A stretch of 64,000 bases of DNA from NCBI RefSeq assembly GCF_013141915.1, contig NZ_SROX01000003.1, positions 62,001-126,000 on the forward strand, in the 5' to 3' direction. The stretch is from Cupriavidus necator (GTDB lineage Bacteria; Pseudomonadota; Gammaproteobacteria; Burkholderiales; Burkholderiaceae). The notes beneath the pieces were generated by a model. The model saw only the letters and a program-made list of their open reading frames with translations. It was not told where the DNA came from and ran no database searches. Made by a program: the position numbers and the translations under genes. Positions 8,016 to 17,438 of the stretch are shown here, piece after piece (position 1 is the stretch's first letter; the number at the start of each line of letters is the position of its first letter).

Positions 8016-9061
8016 GCGGAGTGGAGAAGCGCATGTTTCGAATCAGAGCCATCCAAGCCGAACACGGCGACGCGCTGCTCGTCAGCTACGGCAACCCGGA
8101 CCGGCCTCGCCATGTGCTAGTCGACGGCGGACCCGCTGGCACCCGGGAAGCGCTGCTGGCCGTACTGAAGCCGCTATGCGTCAACGGCCGGCTTCGACTG
8201 GAGGCTCTGGTGGTGACGCATTATGACCTCGATCACATCGAGGGGATGATCGAACTGCTGAGCGACCCGCCCGAGTGGCTCGACATCGCGGACGTATGGT
8301 TCAACGGCTATCAACACCTGCGACAGGCAGACAGGCTTGGTCCGAGTGAAGGCGACGCTCTGTCGAAGTTGATCCGGCGCCGGAATCTTCCCTGGAATCA
8401 CGCGTTTCCGGATAGGGGCACGATCCAACAATCGTGTAAGGAGGTCATCCTTGAAGGCAAGCTACAGGTGCGGGTGCTGTCACCAGATGCCTTGGCGCTG
8501 AAGAAGCTGTCGGAGGAATGGGCGAATCCCGAGTTGCCGCCGACGGAGCCGCCCGCAGGCCCCGGTGACCGACTGGGACGCAAGGACCCTTGGCCCCCAG
8601 GAGACTTCTCACAGTTGTCCAAGTCAAAGTCCCGGTCCGATAGCTCCACTCCCAACGGCAGCAGTATTGCTCTACTACTGCAGTTCGGCGACAAGCGCAT
8701 GTTGTTGGCCGCAGACGCGTTCGCCGAAGTGGTGAAGGCTGGGCTCGCGGTCCATCACTCGAAGCAAGAGCCGATCGATCTGCTCAAGGTGTCTCACCAT
8801 GGCAGCAAGGCCAATACTGACCTGGATCTCCTGACGTCCCTCCGGTGCTCGCGATTCTTGATTAGCACGAGCGGAAAGAAGTACCGGCATCCCGACAACG
8901 AGCTGATCGCGCGGCTGATTGCCAAAGGCAAGCACCCAGAGATCTTCTTCAACTACGACGTGCCGCACACCTCGAGATGGCGCCTCAAACCGGAAGGGTG
9001 GCCGAGCTTCAAGCCCCTCTATCCGATGGCCGGCGAGCAGTTTGTCGAAGTTTCACTCTGA
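8012..9061 (+). CDS. ComEC-like metallo-beta-lactamase-fold hydrolase
   Basis: This 349-residue cytosolic protein has the MBL signature H70-Y-D72-L-D74-H75 (VVTHYDLDHIEGM), D235 in MLLAADAF and H262-H263 in VSHHGSKANTD. The SHHGS form is characteristic of the ComEC/Rec2 branch, whose soluble domain degrades DNA or related phosphodiesters; here no membrane segments accompany it. The frame is open far upstream, but the ATG at 8012 overlaps the preceding stop codon as ATGA, which fixes it as the likely start; ATG 8033 is an alternative. Overlap with the CHAT-like gene argues for a two-protein system in which a nuclease or phosphodiesterase and a protease-like partner act together. Confidence 0.8.
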   Translation: MSGVEKRMFRIRAIQAEHGDALLVSYGNPDRPRHVLVDGGPAGTREALLAVLKPLCVNGRLRLEALVVTHYDLDHIEGMIELLSDPPEWLDIADVWFNGYQHLRQADRLGPSEGDALSKLIRRRNLPWNHAFPDRGTIQQSCKEVILEGKLQVRVLSPDALALKKLSEEWANPELPPTEPPAGPGDRLGRKDPWPPGDFSQLSKSKSRSDSSTPNGSSIALLLQFGDKRMLLAADAFAEVVKAGLAVHHSKQEPIDLLKVSHHGSKANTDLDLLTSLRCSRFLISTSGKKYRHPDNELIARLIAKGKHPEIFFNYDVPHTSRWRLKPEGWPSFKPLYPMAGEQFVEVSL

Positions 9062-9294
9062 AGCCCACGGGACCAGTCTCCCCCTTCGATCGTAATCGGG
9101 GAACGGCCGCTTCGGCTAGGAACTGACTGACTCTTCGGGTCGACTGGCGTCAGCTGAATGGAAGGCGGCGGTCGGCGCAACCCATCTCCGCCGTTCGCTT
9201 TTCTGACGAGCGGACATCGAGCCGAAACAAGAGTCAGGTTGCCAGCAGCATTGGACTGGAGCCGCAAAGTCAACTCTTGTCTGGCTTCGCACAT

Positions 9295-10014
<720 letters not shown>

Positions 10015-10078
10015 TTATGGCCGGGATGGGGCGTTTGTTTCGTCATGCTACGATCCTCCGAAACGGACGGGGGGGACT

Positions 10079-10282
10079 ATGGCAACAGAGACCTACGGGG
10101 GATACACCATTCGAGGCTTTGCGAAGCCCATGGGGGACGGCTCGTTCGAAGCTTCGGGGGCCGTAGAGAAGGGCACCCAAGTGCTGGAGACCTCCGATCC
10201 GATTGGCTTCTACCCGAGCTTCCAGCGGGCAGTCGCGGAAGGCCTCGTCTGGGCGAGGGCGTGGGTTGATGCTCATGTCTGA
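10079..10282 (+). CDS. Small conserved hypothetical protein
   Basis: This 67-residue acidic protein begins MATETYGGYTIRGFAKPM and has a central aliphatic/aromatic pattern (GFYPSFQRAVAEGLVWARAWVDAH), suggesting a compact alpha/beta fold. The start is preceded by a purine-rich run (ACGGGGGGGACT). No family name can be given. It stands alone between a GST gene and a decayed transposase, and the codon usage matches that of real genes nearby. Confidence 0.55.
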   Translation: MATETYGGYTIRGFAKPMGDGSFEASGAVEKGTQVLETSDPIGFYPSFQRAVAEGLVWARAWVDAHV

Positions 10283-10499
10283 AACCTGAACTCCACCAGG
10301 CTCACTCACGGGTTGGCGATCCATGAGCCGGGGCCGTGGATCTGCTCCCACAGCGATCGGTAACTCCGCGGGCGTCGGTGCTTAGACCGGTGTTCGCGTA
10401 GTCTGCCCAGTCACCATCCGCGCTGGGACGGCGCTCGATGCCCTCGGCGATAACATTCGCTTCACTGCAGTCGGGGCGCACCGAGGCCTGCCGGTACGT

Positions 10500-10927
10500 A
10501 CCGCGCAATCTCAGGCAACACCCGGGCGAGCAACTGGGCATTGAGCCGCCCGATCTCGGCACGCTGTACGCGCCTTATGATGTCACATCGACACGCTGGT
10601 CGAGCACAGACCTGCGCGTATCGGGCACTCGGCTTCGGCGCGATGACGGAGCATCAGCGCCGCTATGTGGTGCGCTGGTTCAAGGGCGATCTCGGGCAAA
10701 CAGGATCGCAATGGCTTGCTGCGGGATCTCAAACGGTGGCTGTACGAACATCGCATTCTGCTGCAGCGCGATCGCACGCTGCGGCAACCGGTCGCGTTCA
10801 GGTGGCCGGGGAAGTCGAAACCACGCTGACCGGCGAGTTGACGCAAACCTTCGCGCACAACGTCATGGTACAGCTCGTCGGAGCCCGTTCGAAAAAACCT
10901 GGATTGTCTGCGACGGCTCACCTGTGA
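10500..10927 (+). pseudogene. Decayed N-terminal part of a Tn3-family transposase
   Basis: Pieces of a Tn3-type TnpA N-terminal region appear in order but in different frames. They are EQLGIEPPDLGTLYA, then YRALGFGAMTEHQRRYVVRW, then GLLRDLKRWLYEHRILLQRD (from 10710, ending at a stop), then VETTLTGELTQTFAHNV. At least two frameshifts separate them. The catalytic DDE region is absent. This is an old remnant just upstream of the cold-shock gene, and it marks the area as a past insertion site. Confidence 0.55.
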
Positions 10928-11000
10928 TACAAGATAGCCGCACGTCTGGCGCAGGCCGGTGGCGTCATCTACAACTAGTCTTCCTTGGAACATTCAGAAC

Positions 11001-11204
11001 ATGGCAACAGGTACCGTCAAGTGGTTTAACGATGCGAAGGGTTTTGGTTTCATCACGCCGGACGACGGCGGCGATGACCTGTTCGCGCACTTCTCCGAGG
11101 TTCAGGGAAATGGCTTCAAATCACTTCAGGAGGGCCAGAAGGTCAGTTTTGAAGTCAAGCAAGGCCCCAAGGGGAAACAGGCAGCGAACATCAAACCGCT
11201 GTAA
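11001..11204 (+). CDS. cspA: Cold-shock domain protein (CspA family)
   Basis: This is a complete 67-residue cold-shock protein: a single OB fold with RNP1 (KGFGFI) and RNP2 (DLFAHF) and a typical ending. It binds single-stranded RNA or DNA and melts secondary structure in mRNAs. The frame is open upstream, but ATG 11001 beginning [16 protein letters not shown] is the conserved start. The gene is monocistronic and convergent with rpoD. Cupriavidus-like genomes usually carry several such paralogues; which physiological condition induces this copy cannot be seen. Confidence 0.92.
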   Translation: MATGTVKWFNDAKGFGFITPDDGGDDLFAHFSEVQGNGFKSLQEGQKVSFEVKQGPKGKQAANIKPL

Positions 11205-11313
11205 GTTCTCCGCGCAGCAAACGCGTCCTGCCAGGGCAGCGATCGGGCCGATGCGTGATCGCTGTGGGTCTGGAGTAGGGCGTCGAAAGGGGGCGCGTAC
11301 TCCTCGCCTTTGC

Positions 11314-13344
11314 TCAGCGCTCGAGAAAGGGCCTCAACTTGTCAGCACGACTGGGATGCATCAGCTTGCGCATCGCCTTGCTCTCAATCTGACGGATCCG
11401 CTCGCGGGTCAGGTCGAACTGCTTGCCGACCTCTTCAAGCGTGTGGTCCGAGATCGTATCGAGCCCGAATCGCATCCGCAGGACCTTGGCCTCGCGCGGC
11501 GATAACCCGTCGAGTGCCTCATCGATCGCGGCGCGCATGTTCGCGTGAATCACGGCCTCAGCCGGTGAACTCGCAGAGACATCCTCAATCATGTCGCCGA
11601 GCGTCGCGTCGGCGTCGTCGCCCACAGGGGTCTCGAGCGAGACAGGTTGCCTCGCGATCCTGAGGATACTGCGCACTTTTTCCTCGGACATCTCCATGCG
11701 CTCGGCGAGGACGGAGGGATGCGCTTCCTGTCCCGTCTGTTGCAGGAATTCGCGCGAAATCCGATTCAGCTTGTTGATCATCTCGATCATGTGGACCGGC
11801 ACACGAATGGTTCGCGCCTGATCGGCAAGCGCACGCGTGACAGCCTGCCGGACCCACCAAGTGGCGTACGTCGAAAACTTCCAGCCGCGCCGGTATTCGA
11901 ACTTGTCCACCGCCTTCATCAGGCCGATATTGCCTTCCTGGATTAGATCCAGGAACTGCATGCCGCGGTTCACGTATTTCTTGGCGATTGAAATGACAAG
12001 ACGAAGATTCGCTTCGATCAGTTCTCGCTTGGCCTGCCGCATTTTCAACTCCGCGGCGCTCATCTGGCGGTTGATCCGCTTGAGCTGCTGGAGCGGCAGC
12101 GAGACCCCGGCCTCGATGTCTATGAGTTTCTGCTGGCCGGCCTGAATGGCCGGCAGATGTCGCTCGAGCGCTGCGCCAAACTGCCGCGAAGTCGCCGCCA
12201 GATGGCTGGTCCATTCAAGGTCGGTCTCGTGGCCCGGGAACGACTCGACAAACGCCTCGCGTGGCATGCCGCAACGGTCGACGGCGATCTCCAGGATGCT
12301 GCGCTCGATTGCACGAACCTCGGTAACCTGTTCGTGCACACTGGCACACAGGCGGTCGATAGTCTTGGCCGTAAAGCGGATCGGAGCCAGTTCACGCTGG
12401 ATCTCCAAGCGCAATTGCGCAACGGCTGCGGAACGGGCTTTCCCAGTAACGGGTGCATCCGGCAACTGCTCGAACAGTACACGCACGCGCGCGAAAATCG
12501 CAAGACTGTCGATCGTGAGTTGTTCGAGGCGGGCTGCGTTCGCTTTCTCCGGATCCGCGGCGTCCGTTTCAGCGTCATCACCATCCGGGTCATCGTCGGA
12601 GGCGTCTGCTTCCACTTGAACGTCATCGGACTCTAGCGCCATTTCGCTTTCGTTCACGTCGTCGCTGATGCCATCGACCAGTTCGTCGATACGCAGTTCG
12701 CCGGCAACGATGCGGTCCGCATCGGCAAGAATCGTGGACACGACTGACGGACACGCGGCGATCGCCTGAATCATGTCCTGCAGGCCGCCTTCGACGCGTT
12801 TTGCGATCTCGATTTCGCCGGCGCGAGTCAGCAGTTCACTGGCGCCCATTTCTCGCATGTACATCCGGACCGGATCAGTAGTGCGGCCGAATTCGGAATC
12901 GACGGTCGACAGTGCAGCTTCCGCTTCCTCATCCGCCTGATCGTCGGATGCCGCGGCAGGCGCGGCATCGCTTAACAGGAGCGTCTCCGCGTCCGGCGCC
13001 TGCTCGTACACGGCCACCCCCATGTCGCTGAATGTGCTGACGATCGTCTCCATCGCAGCAGTTTGCGTAAAGTTGTCGGGCAGGTGATCGTTGATGTCCG
13101 CGTGGGTGAGATAGCCGCGCTCACGGCCAAGCGCGATCAGCGCGCGCATCTGGCGTTGACGCTCCTCGTCCTGGCGCGCCATGGACGCGATGTCCAGCGG
13201 TGTTGCGACCGCCTGGATCTTTCCTTTTGGAGAGCGGCGGCCGGTCTTTGACGTGACCGCGATCGTGCGGGATGCTGAATCGTCGCGAACTGGATTTGCC
13301 AATACACTCTCCTCGACAGGTTGGCCGACGATCGTCGCGGACAT
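11314..13344 (-). CDS. rpoD: Accessory RpoD-type sigma-70 factor
   Basis: This 676-residue group-1 sigma factor includes region 1.1 (about 45-115, with [24 protein letters not shown]), region 1.2 ([11 protein letters not shown]), a long acidic non-conserved insertion (about 225-275) and region 2 ([20 protein letters not shown], then [30 protein letters not shown]). Regions 3 and 4 follow, with the -35-reading helix [17 protein letters not shown]. All promoter-contact motifs look intact, so it should recognise ordinary -10/-35 promoters. Its surroundings are accessory (transposase and helicase remnants), so it is most likely a second, mobile or megaplasmid-borne copy beside the chromosomal rpoD. 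The Burkholderiales housekeeping protein is usually longer. Confidence 0.85.
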   Translation of the reverse strand: MSATIVGQPVEESVLANPVRDDSASRTIAVTSKTGRRSPKGKIQAVATPLDIASMARQDEERQRQMRALIALGRERGYLTHADINDHLPDNFTQTAAMETIVSTFSDMGVAVYEQAPDAETLLLSDAAPAAASDDQADEEAEAALSTVDSEFGRTTDPVRMYMREMGASELLTRAGEIEIAKRVEGGLQDMIQAIAACPSVVSTILADADRIVAGELRIDELVDGISDDVNESEMALESDDVQVEADASDDDPDGDDAETDAADPEKANAARLEQLTIDSLAIFARVRVLFEQLPDAPVTGKARSAAVAQLRLEIQRELAPIRFTAKTIDRLCASVHEQVTEVRAIERSILEIAVDRCGMPREAFVESFPGHETDLEWTSHLAATSRQFGAALERHLPAIQAGQQKLIDIEAGVSLPLQQLKRINRQMSAAELKMRQAKRELIEANLRLVISIAKKYVNRGMQFLDLIQEGNIGLMKAVDKFEYRRGWKFSTYATWWVRQAVTRALADQARTIRVPVHMIEMINKLNRISREFLQQTGQEAHPSVLAERMEMSEEKVRSILRIARQPVSLETPVGDDADATLGDMIEDVSASSPAEAVIHANMRAAIDEALDGLSPREAKVLRMRFGLDTISDHTLEEVGKQFDLTRERIRQIESKAMRKLMHPSRADKLRPFLER

Positions 13345-13509
13345 GACGGCTGTTCAAGCCTGTCGGGGTGCGAACGAAATCGTGGAATGACGCACGGACA
13401 GTCGAGGTCAGAATGCCTCTCGCGGAATCCGGTGTGCGCAGAATGGGGGAATTTTGAATAATACCGGACGACGTTGTGCGCCGCAATATGCGGTGGGTAG
13501 TGTTGCCTC

Positions 13510-13850
13510 GTCGAGGAAGGTCGAAAGATTCTCCTGTTCTCGCAGTTCACCAGCATGCTCGAGCTCGTTGCCACCGCGCTCGACGAGGCGCATATCCCGT
13601 ATCGGTGCTCACGGGCGATACCATCACCTGTTTCGCGAAGGGCACGTCCGGAAATCGTCCGGACCGGCACCGTGCACCTTCGGACACAAGCACTCGGCGA
13701 GCTCAGCATCCTCCCGCGATTTCAGCGCTAGTCGCAGGCTGCCGAGGCTCAGGCCTCCTCCGGCTGCGATCAAATCGAAGGCATCGACGCTGTCAGAGCA
13801 GAAGGCGCCACCTTGAGCACGCAAAAGAGATCTTTGAGCTGCTCCGGTAG
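13510..13850 (+). pseudogene. Decayed C-terminal fragment of a SNF2-family helicase
   Basis: From 13510 the frame reads VEEGRKILLFSQFTSMLELV and then ALDEAHIPY, the helicase motif IV region of Snf2/Rad54-type ATPases. After a frameshift it continues VLTGDT, later LVAGCRGSGL (motif V region, compare LKAGGVGLNL), and ends HAKEIFELLR. Stops and shifts prevent a product. The N-terminal ATP-binding motifs are not present in the window. Confidence 0.6.
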
Positions 13851-13986
13851 AAAGGCCCGTGGCTAGGTACGACTACACTGGCCGTGCTCGTCCCCATGCG
13901 GGTCTGTTGGGGCGGGGCAGAGCATCAAGGCGTGACTCGGGGAGCTGAATCTGATCTCGGCTTCACCAAGGCTGCCTGGCGATGCG

Positions 13987-14373
13987 TTACTCCGACCACA
14001 CCGCATCGACATCCCTTGTTAGGTGTCCCGCGAGGATGTAATCGCCAAGCCTGGCCGCCTTTGCCTCCAGGCGCTCTAGCTCACCCGTTGGCAGCTTGCT
14101 GAGCTCAAATTGGCAGTAAAGATTGCGCTGACGGAAGGTCAACTTCGGGCGAATCAGCCCGCCAACGAGCGCCGCCGGGGAGCTAACGGCAATGCTCTCA
14201 TGGCCGCGATACTGGACGTGTACACCGAGCTTTTCACCCCGCCTGCCAAGCTCAATCGCATCTTGCCAACCAGACTCGTAGTTCAAATCCACGACCGTTA
14301 CTCCCTCTGTTTCCAGGAGCTTCAGCGCCTCGCTTTTCGTCCCAGCCAGAGCTGTCGCCATTTTCTCCTCCAC
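13987..14373 (-). CDS. Conserved hypothetical protein, paralogue of the gene at 24637
   Basis: This 128-residue protein of unrecognised family has a Tyr/Trp-rich first half (VDLNYESGWQDAIELGRRGEKLGVHVQYRG) and a second half with TFRQRNLYCQFELSKL, then LGDYILAGHLTRDVDAVW. A second member at 24637-25008 shares the same sequence of motifs but carries an internal stop, which supports this family as real. There are no membrane segments or catalytic motifs. It is monocistronic. A function cannot be proposed. Confidence 0.65.
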   Translation of the reverse strand: MEEKMATALAGTKSEALKLLETEGVTVVDLNYESGWQDAIELGRRGEKLGVHVQYRGHESIAVSSPAALVGGLIRPKLTFRQRNLYCQFELSKLPTGELERLEAKAARLGDYILAGHLTRDVDAVWSE

Positions 14374-14725
14374 TACATACAGGGCGTGTGGCTATTCGCG
14401 CTTCTTCAGCCCTGATCCATATTGCATAGCAGCATTGTAAGCGGGGAGCGGCCGTCTTTGTCAGGTCCCGTCATGGGAGCAGGTTGAACCGAGCAATATG
14501 CTGGAGGTCCGCGTCTGGGCACGGGAGCCGCGGAACGGGGGAAGCGGGGGAAAGATCATAGGCGCAACACGCAGCCGCCCGCGCCAGCCGCTGCCACGGC
14601 AATGTGACACCGAACAATGCACCAGGATCCAGCCACAGGCGCCACACGCCAGGAAGCCACAGCTTATCAACCAGTTCGCGGCTTCGGCCGCGACGGTCGT
14701 CTGCTTTTGGGCTAAAGCTGACTGA

Positions 14726-14926
14726 CTACCGAATTCGGCGCACCGCTTCGAGAATGGAATGCCCCTGACTTGTCAGGCGAGGATAGGCATTGCCGCTGGC
14801 ATGACCATGTTCCATCGTGACCAGCTTGTGAGCCAACAAGGTGTCCAATTGCTCAGGTTCGAGGTCGTCGATCTCCTCCTCGTCGCCGAGCAGCAGTAGC
14901 GCGGCGATCTCATGCGGGCTTAGCAT
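14726..14926 (-). CDS. Small hypothetical protein, winged-helix-like
   Basis: This 66-residue protein starts MLSPHEIAALLLLGDEEE and continues with a pattern (LEPEQLDTLLAHKLV, then YPRLTSQGHSILEAVRR) that resembles the recognition helix and wing of small winged-helix or MarR-like proteins. This is a reading of pattern only. It has acidic N-terminal and basic C-terminal character. It stands alone. Coding potential is supported by its composition and compact hydrophobic spacing, but no homologous family was recognised. Confidence 0.5.
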   Translation of the reverse strand: MLSPHEIAALLLLGDEEEIDDLEPEQLDTLLAHKLVTMEHGHASGNAYPRLTSQGHSILEAVRRIR

Positions 14927-15597
14927 ATGTCGGCCTCCGTTGTCGTGGTTTGGAAAAACGAACTACTACTACTGCTGCCGCGAGATAGATTCCCCAGTCG
15001 ACAATGTGGACAGTGGCCGGGGCAATGGTGGATTGGTGCGAGGAGGGCGGGGAAGCGTACACCGAGCGGCCACAATAAACTTCTTTGTCGCCGGCATCAA
15101 GCCAAAAGAATGCGGCAACGCAGCAGCATGAAGCAACGCAACCAGGCGATGTTGCGCGCACCTACCATCGGCGGCGTGCCGATCATCTCCGACCCTCTGT
15201 TCGGAGCCTATGTGGAAGAGCGGTCAGGCACGCCACTACGGCCTGATCATGGTGACCCCTCGCTCAACTCGAGCGTCGCGCGATTGGCTACCTCGTGATG
15301 CCCCCGGCTGAACGCCGGAAGGCGGCGCCGAAATGATCGAGAGTAGCGGTGTCCGCTGCGCAGGCTAGCAGCAGAGGAAGGGGTGGGCAACGACGTGAGA
15401 AGCCGGCGCGAATGATGAGTCGTTTCCGCCAATTGCGCCAGAGCGCCGTATTGGCTCAATCGTGATGCCGCTTTTTGGCCGCCGCTAATTGCGCCAGGCT
15501 GCCAAAGGCGTCGCGCCCACAAGGACAAGCCAGACCGCTATTAGGTACGCCAGCCCTGCGGTTATACTCCGCTCTCCACAACTAACGGGTAATCAAC
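14927..15597. other. Intergenic stretch with the promoter region of the H1-like gene
   Basis: No convincing gene is seen. A -10-like TATACT at 15563-15568 lies 35 bp before the histone-H1-like start, with a weak TTAGGT 16 bp further upstream; this is the likely promoter of that gene. Short open frames in the rest lack recognisable features. Confidence 0.45.
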
Positions 15598-16068
15598 ATG
15601 GTCGCAGCAACTAAAAGAACTGTTCTTGCAGAGGCAGTCACGAAGAAAAGGTCTGCCGCGAAGAAGATGACAGTGCCGACGAAAAAGGCTAGCGTGCTCG
15701 CCCGTGAGGCTCAGGCAGCGAAGAAGCGCTTGCTGAAGTTGCGCGCCGACACGAAGAAGGCAATTGAAGCGGCAAAGCGCGAAATTGCCCAGGCCGTGGA
15801 AGCCGCAAAGGCCGCGGCCCGCTTTGAAAAGCAAGCCGCAAAGGACAAGCTCGCGGCGAAGAAGGCCAAGGCTGCAGGCGCCAAGAAGGCGACGAGCAAC
15901 AAAGCTGCCGCAACGAAAGAGGCCGCGAAAAAGGCCGCACCCGGTATCAAGGGCAAGGTCGCCGCGAAAGCAGCGCCGAAGGCGGCAGCAGTGAAATCCG
16001 TGACGAAGAAACGGGCTTCGGCGAAGAAGGTGGTTCCAGCTGTAGCTTCGCCTGAAGCGTCGGTGTGA
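15598..16068 (+). CDS. Histone H1-like lysine/alanine-rich DNA-binding protein
   Basis: This 156-residue, very basic protein is built almost entirely from Lys, Ala, Val and Thr, with many AAKK/AKKA repeats (for example KKRSAAKKM, AGAKKATSNKAAATKEAAKKAA). A possible coiled stretch lies at about 35-85 (AKKRLLKLRADTKKAIEAAKREIAQAV). Such proteins (HC1/HC2, AlgP or H1-like) bind DNA without sequence specificity and compact the nucleoid. Repetitive composition makes orthology uncertain. The start ATG follows a -10-like TATACT at 15563. With the H-NS-like and HU genes it adds to an unusual set of chromatin proteins in the window. Confidence 0.7.
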   Translation: MVAATKRTVLAEAVTKKRSAAKKMTVPTKKASVLAREAQAAKKRLLKLRADTKKAIEAAKREIAQAVEAAKAAARFEKQAAKDKLAAKKAKAAGAKKATSNKAAATKEAAKKAAPGIKGKVAAKAAPKAAAVKSVTKKRASAKKVVPAVASPEASV

Positions 16069-16186
16069 TCCTTGCATCGGCTGGTAACGCCTATCCGCAA
16101 CCAGCCGATTGGCGCAAGGTAGGAGCACTGCTGAGGAAAGCTGAGGCCCGACAAACTTTGTGCTGACAGCTTTCCCCCTTCCAATT

Positions 16187-16262
16187 AGGCCTCTAGCTCA
16201 TGCCTGGTTCGAGCAGCGGACTCATCCGTTGGTGCCGTGTTCGACTCACGGGAGGCCCACCA
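16187..16262 (+). pseudogene. Degenerate tRNA with CAT-type anticodon arm
   Basis: The sequence folds as a tRNA with acceptor strands GGCCTC/GAGGCC, D-arm GCTC/GAGC, T-arm CCGTG/CACGG around TTCGACT, and an encoded CCA end. The anticodon stem GCGGA/TCCGT encloses only CTCA, whereas functional tRNAs with this stem read CTCATAA. Three loop nucleotides are missing. Position 1 is also A opposite C. Translation function is therefore unlikely; it is probably a remnant, possibly of an old integration site. Confidence 0.65.
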
Positions 16263-16597
16263 TTCAACCGCAGATGCGCAGCGGCGACTTCATCGTGAAG
16301 CCTTCGTTGTATGCGGATCGCTTGCGCCGAGCTCCATTACATCGCCCAATGGGATTTCACGCCGCCGAGCGTACCTATTTCTGCGAGCTACGGCTTTGGG
16401 GCGAATGGCCGCCATTCCTGGGGAGGGCGATATCTTCGTGTCACTTTATTCGCCGCCGACCGCTGTCACAGGCCCATACGAATATTCATTAAAGTGAATG
16501 GAATGTTAAGTTCCGTATGAAGGTAGAGAACGAATACCTTGCAGGCCGACTTTAGAATGCGTATAAGTCAAAAGCGACTGAACAATTGGAGGCGAAG

Positions 16598-16912
16598 ATG
16601 GCAACGTATCAAGAATTGATGGCGCGGAAGCAAGCGTTGGAAGCCCAGCTCGAAGAGGCGCGTTCAACTGAGGTCGCTGGCGTCATCGAGCAGATTCGCG
16701 AGCTGATGACTCGGTATGAGCTGTCGCCGGAAGACGTGGCGCCGCGGCGTCGTCGGGGCCGGCCTGCCGGTACAGCGTCCGCTGCCACCGAGAAAGCGCC
16801 GCTGCCGCCGAAGTATATGGATCCCAAAACCGGCAAGACCTGGTCGGGACGTGGCCGGACGCCGGCTTGGCTGGGCAAGCGGCCCGAGCGTTTCCTTATC
16901 CAGCAGGAATGA
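16598..16912 (+). CDS. H-NS family nucleoid-associated protein
   Basis: This 104-residue protein has a coiled oligomerisation half (about 1-45, ATYQELMARKQALEAQLEEAR) and a C-terminal DNA-binding segment YMDPKTGKTWSGRGRTPAWL that matches the H-NS consensus. A second RRRRGRPAG AT-hook-like patch lies at about 51-59. H-NS proteins bind AT-rich, often foreign, DNA and silence it; plasmid-borne copies are common. ATG 16598 is preferred over the upstream TTG because GGAGGCGAAG sits just before it. The preceding 150 bp are AT-rich relative to the region, consistent with autoregulation. Confidence 0.88.
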   Translation: MATYQELMARKQALEAQLEEARSTEVAGVIEQIRELMTRYELSPEDVAPRRRRGRPAGTASAATEKAPLPPKYMDPKTGKTWSGRGRTPAWLGKRPERFLIQQE

Positions 16913-17438
16913 GCTGTTTGCAACGCCAATGTGAGCGGGTCGGGGCAGGCAACTCGTCATGGGAATGGCCACCCCGCGGCGGACCGCGCAACACACGCGG
17001 TCAAATCGGGCGATGACCGAAAAAAGACGGCTCTCGACCGGTAGCAGAGAGCCGCAGAACGTCCATGAAGAAATCGGGAAACTTGTGGAGTTTCCCGCGC
17101 CCAGTATCGCCCAGTCGCCCCGCACCAGGCAATCGGCCTGCCCACTGTTGCGCACGGGCTCGCTTTACCCAAAAAAGAGCCCGCGTCACCAGGGCGGCGA
17201 AGCGGGCGGTAGCAGGACTACCCAGGCATGATATGACGTCGCAAGAAACGCTTAAGTCTGAATTAGTCCGAATTTAACGCGCTTTTTTCAGCAGAAGGCT
17301 CCCGCGTCTTACTAGAATGGAGCGGTCATCACTTTTGCACGTGGAAGTGATCAATTGAGCCTCTTTCGATACGTGCCTTATGCGGCCCTCTTGGGGCGAC
17401 GCATCAGGTTGGTCGCCGAATAATGCCGCGGCTTGGCT
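16913..17438. other. Gene-free stretch with hairpins
   Basis: Two perfect hairpins follow the H-NS-like gene: GACCGCG/CGCGGTC (arms 16982-16988 and 16996-17002) and CGGCTCTC/GAGAGCCG (17028-17035 and 17047-17054). A GCCCGC/GCGGGC pair lies at about 17178-17205. They may end transcription from both sides or belong to an untranslated RNA. No gene is supported. Confidence 0.4.

Noticed and set aside
10438..11505. Long open frame of 355 codons on the plus strand
   Set aside because: It runs through the cold-shock gene in another phase and has random Arg/Ser/Cys-rich composition; only a short part matches the Tn3 relic.
15127..15298. Short plus-strand frame MKQRNQAMLRAPTIGGVPIISD
   Set aside because: Locally protein-like, but without a ribosome-binding site or family and ending in low-complexity sequence; left as intergenic.
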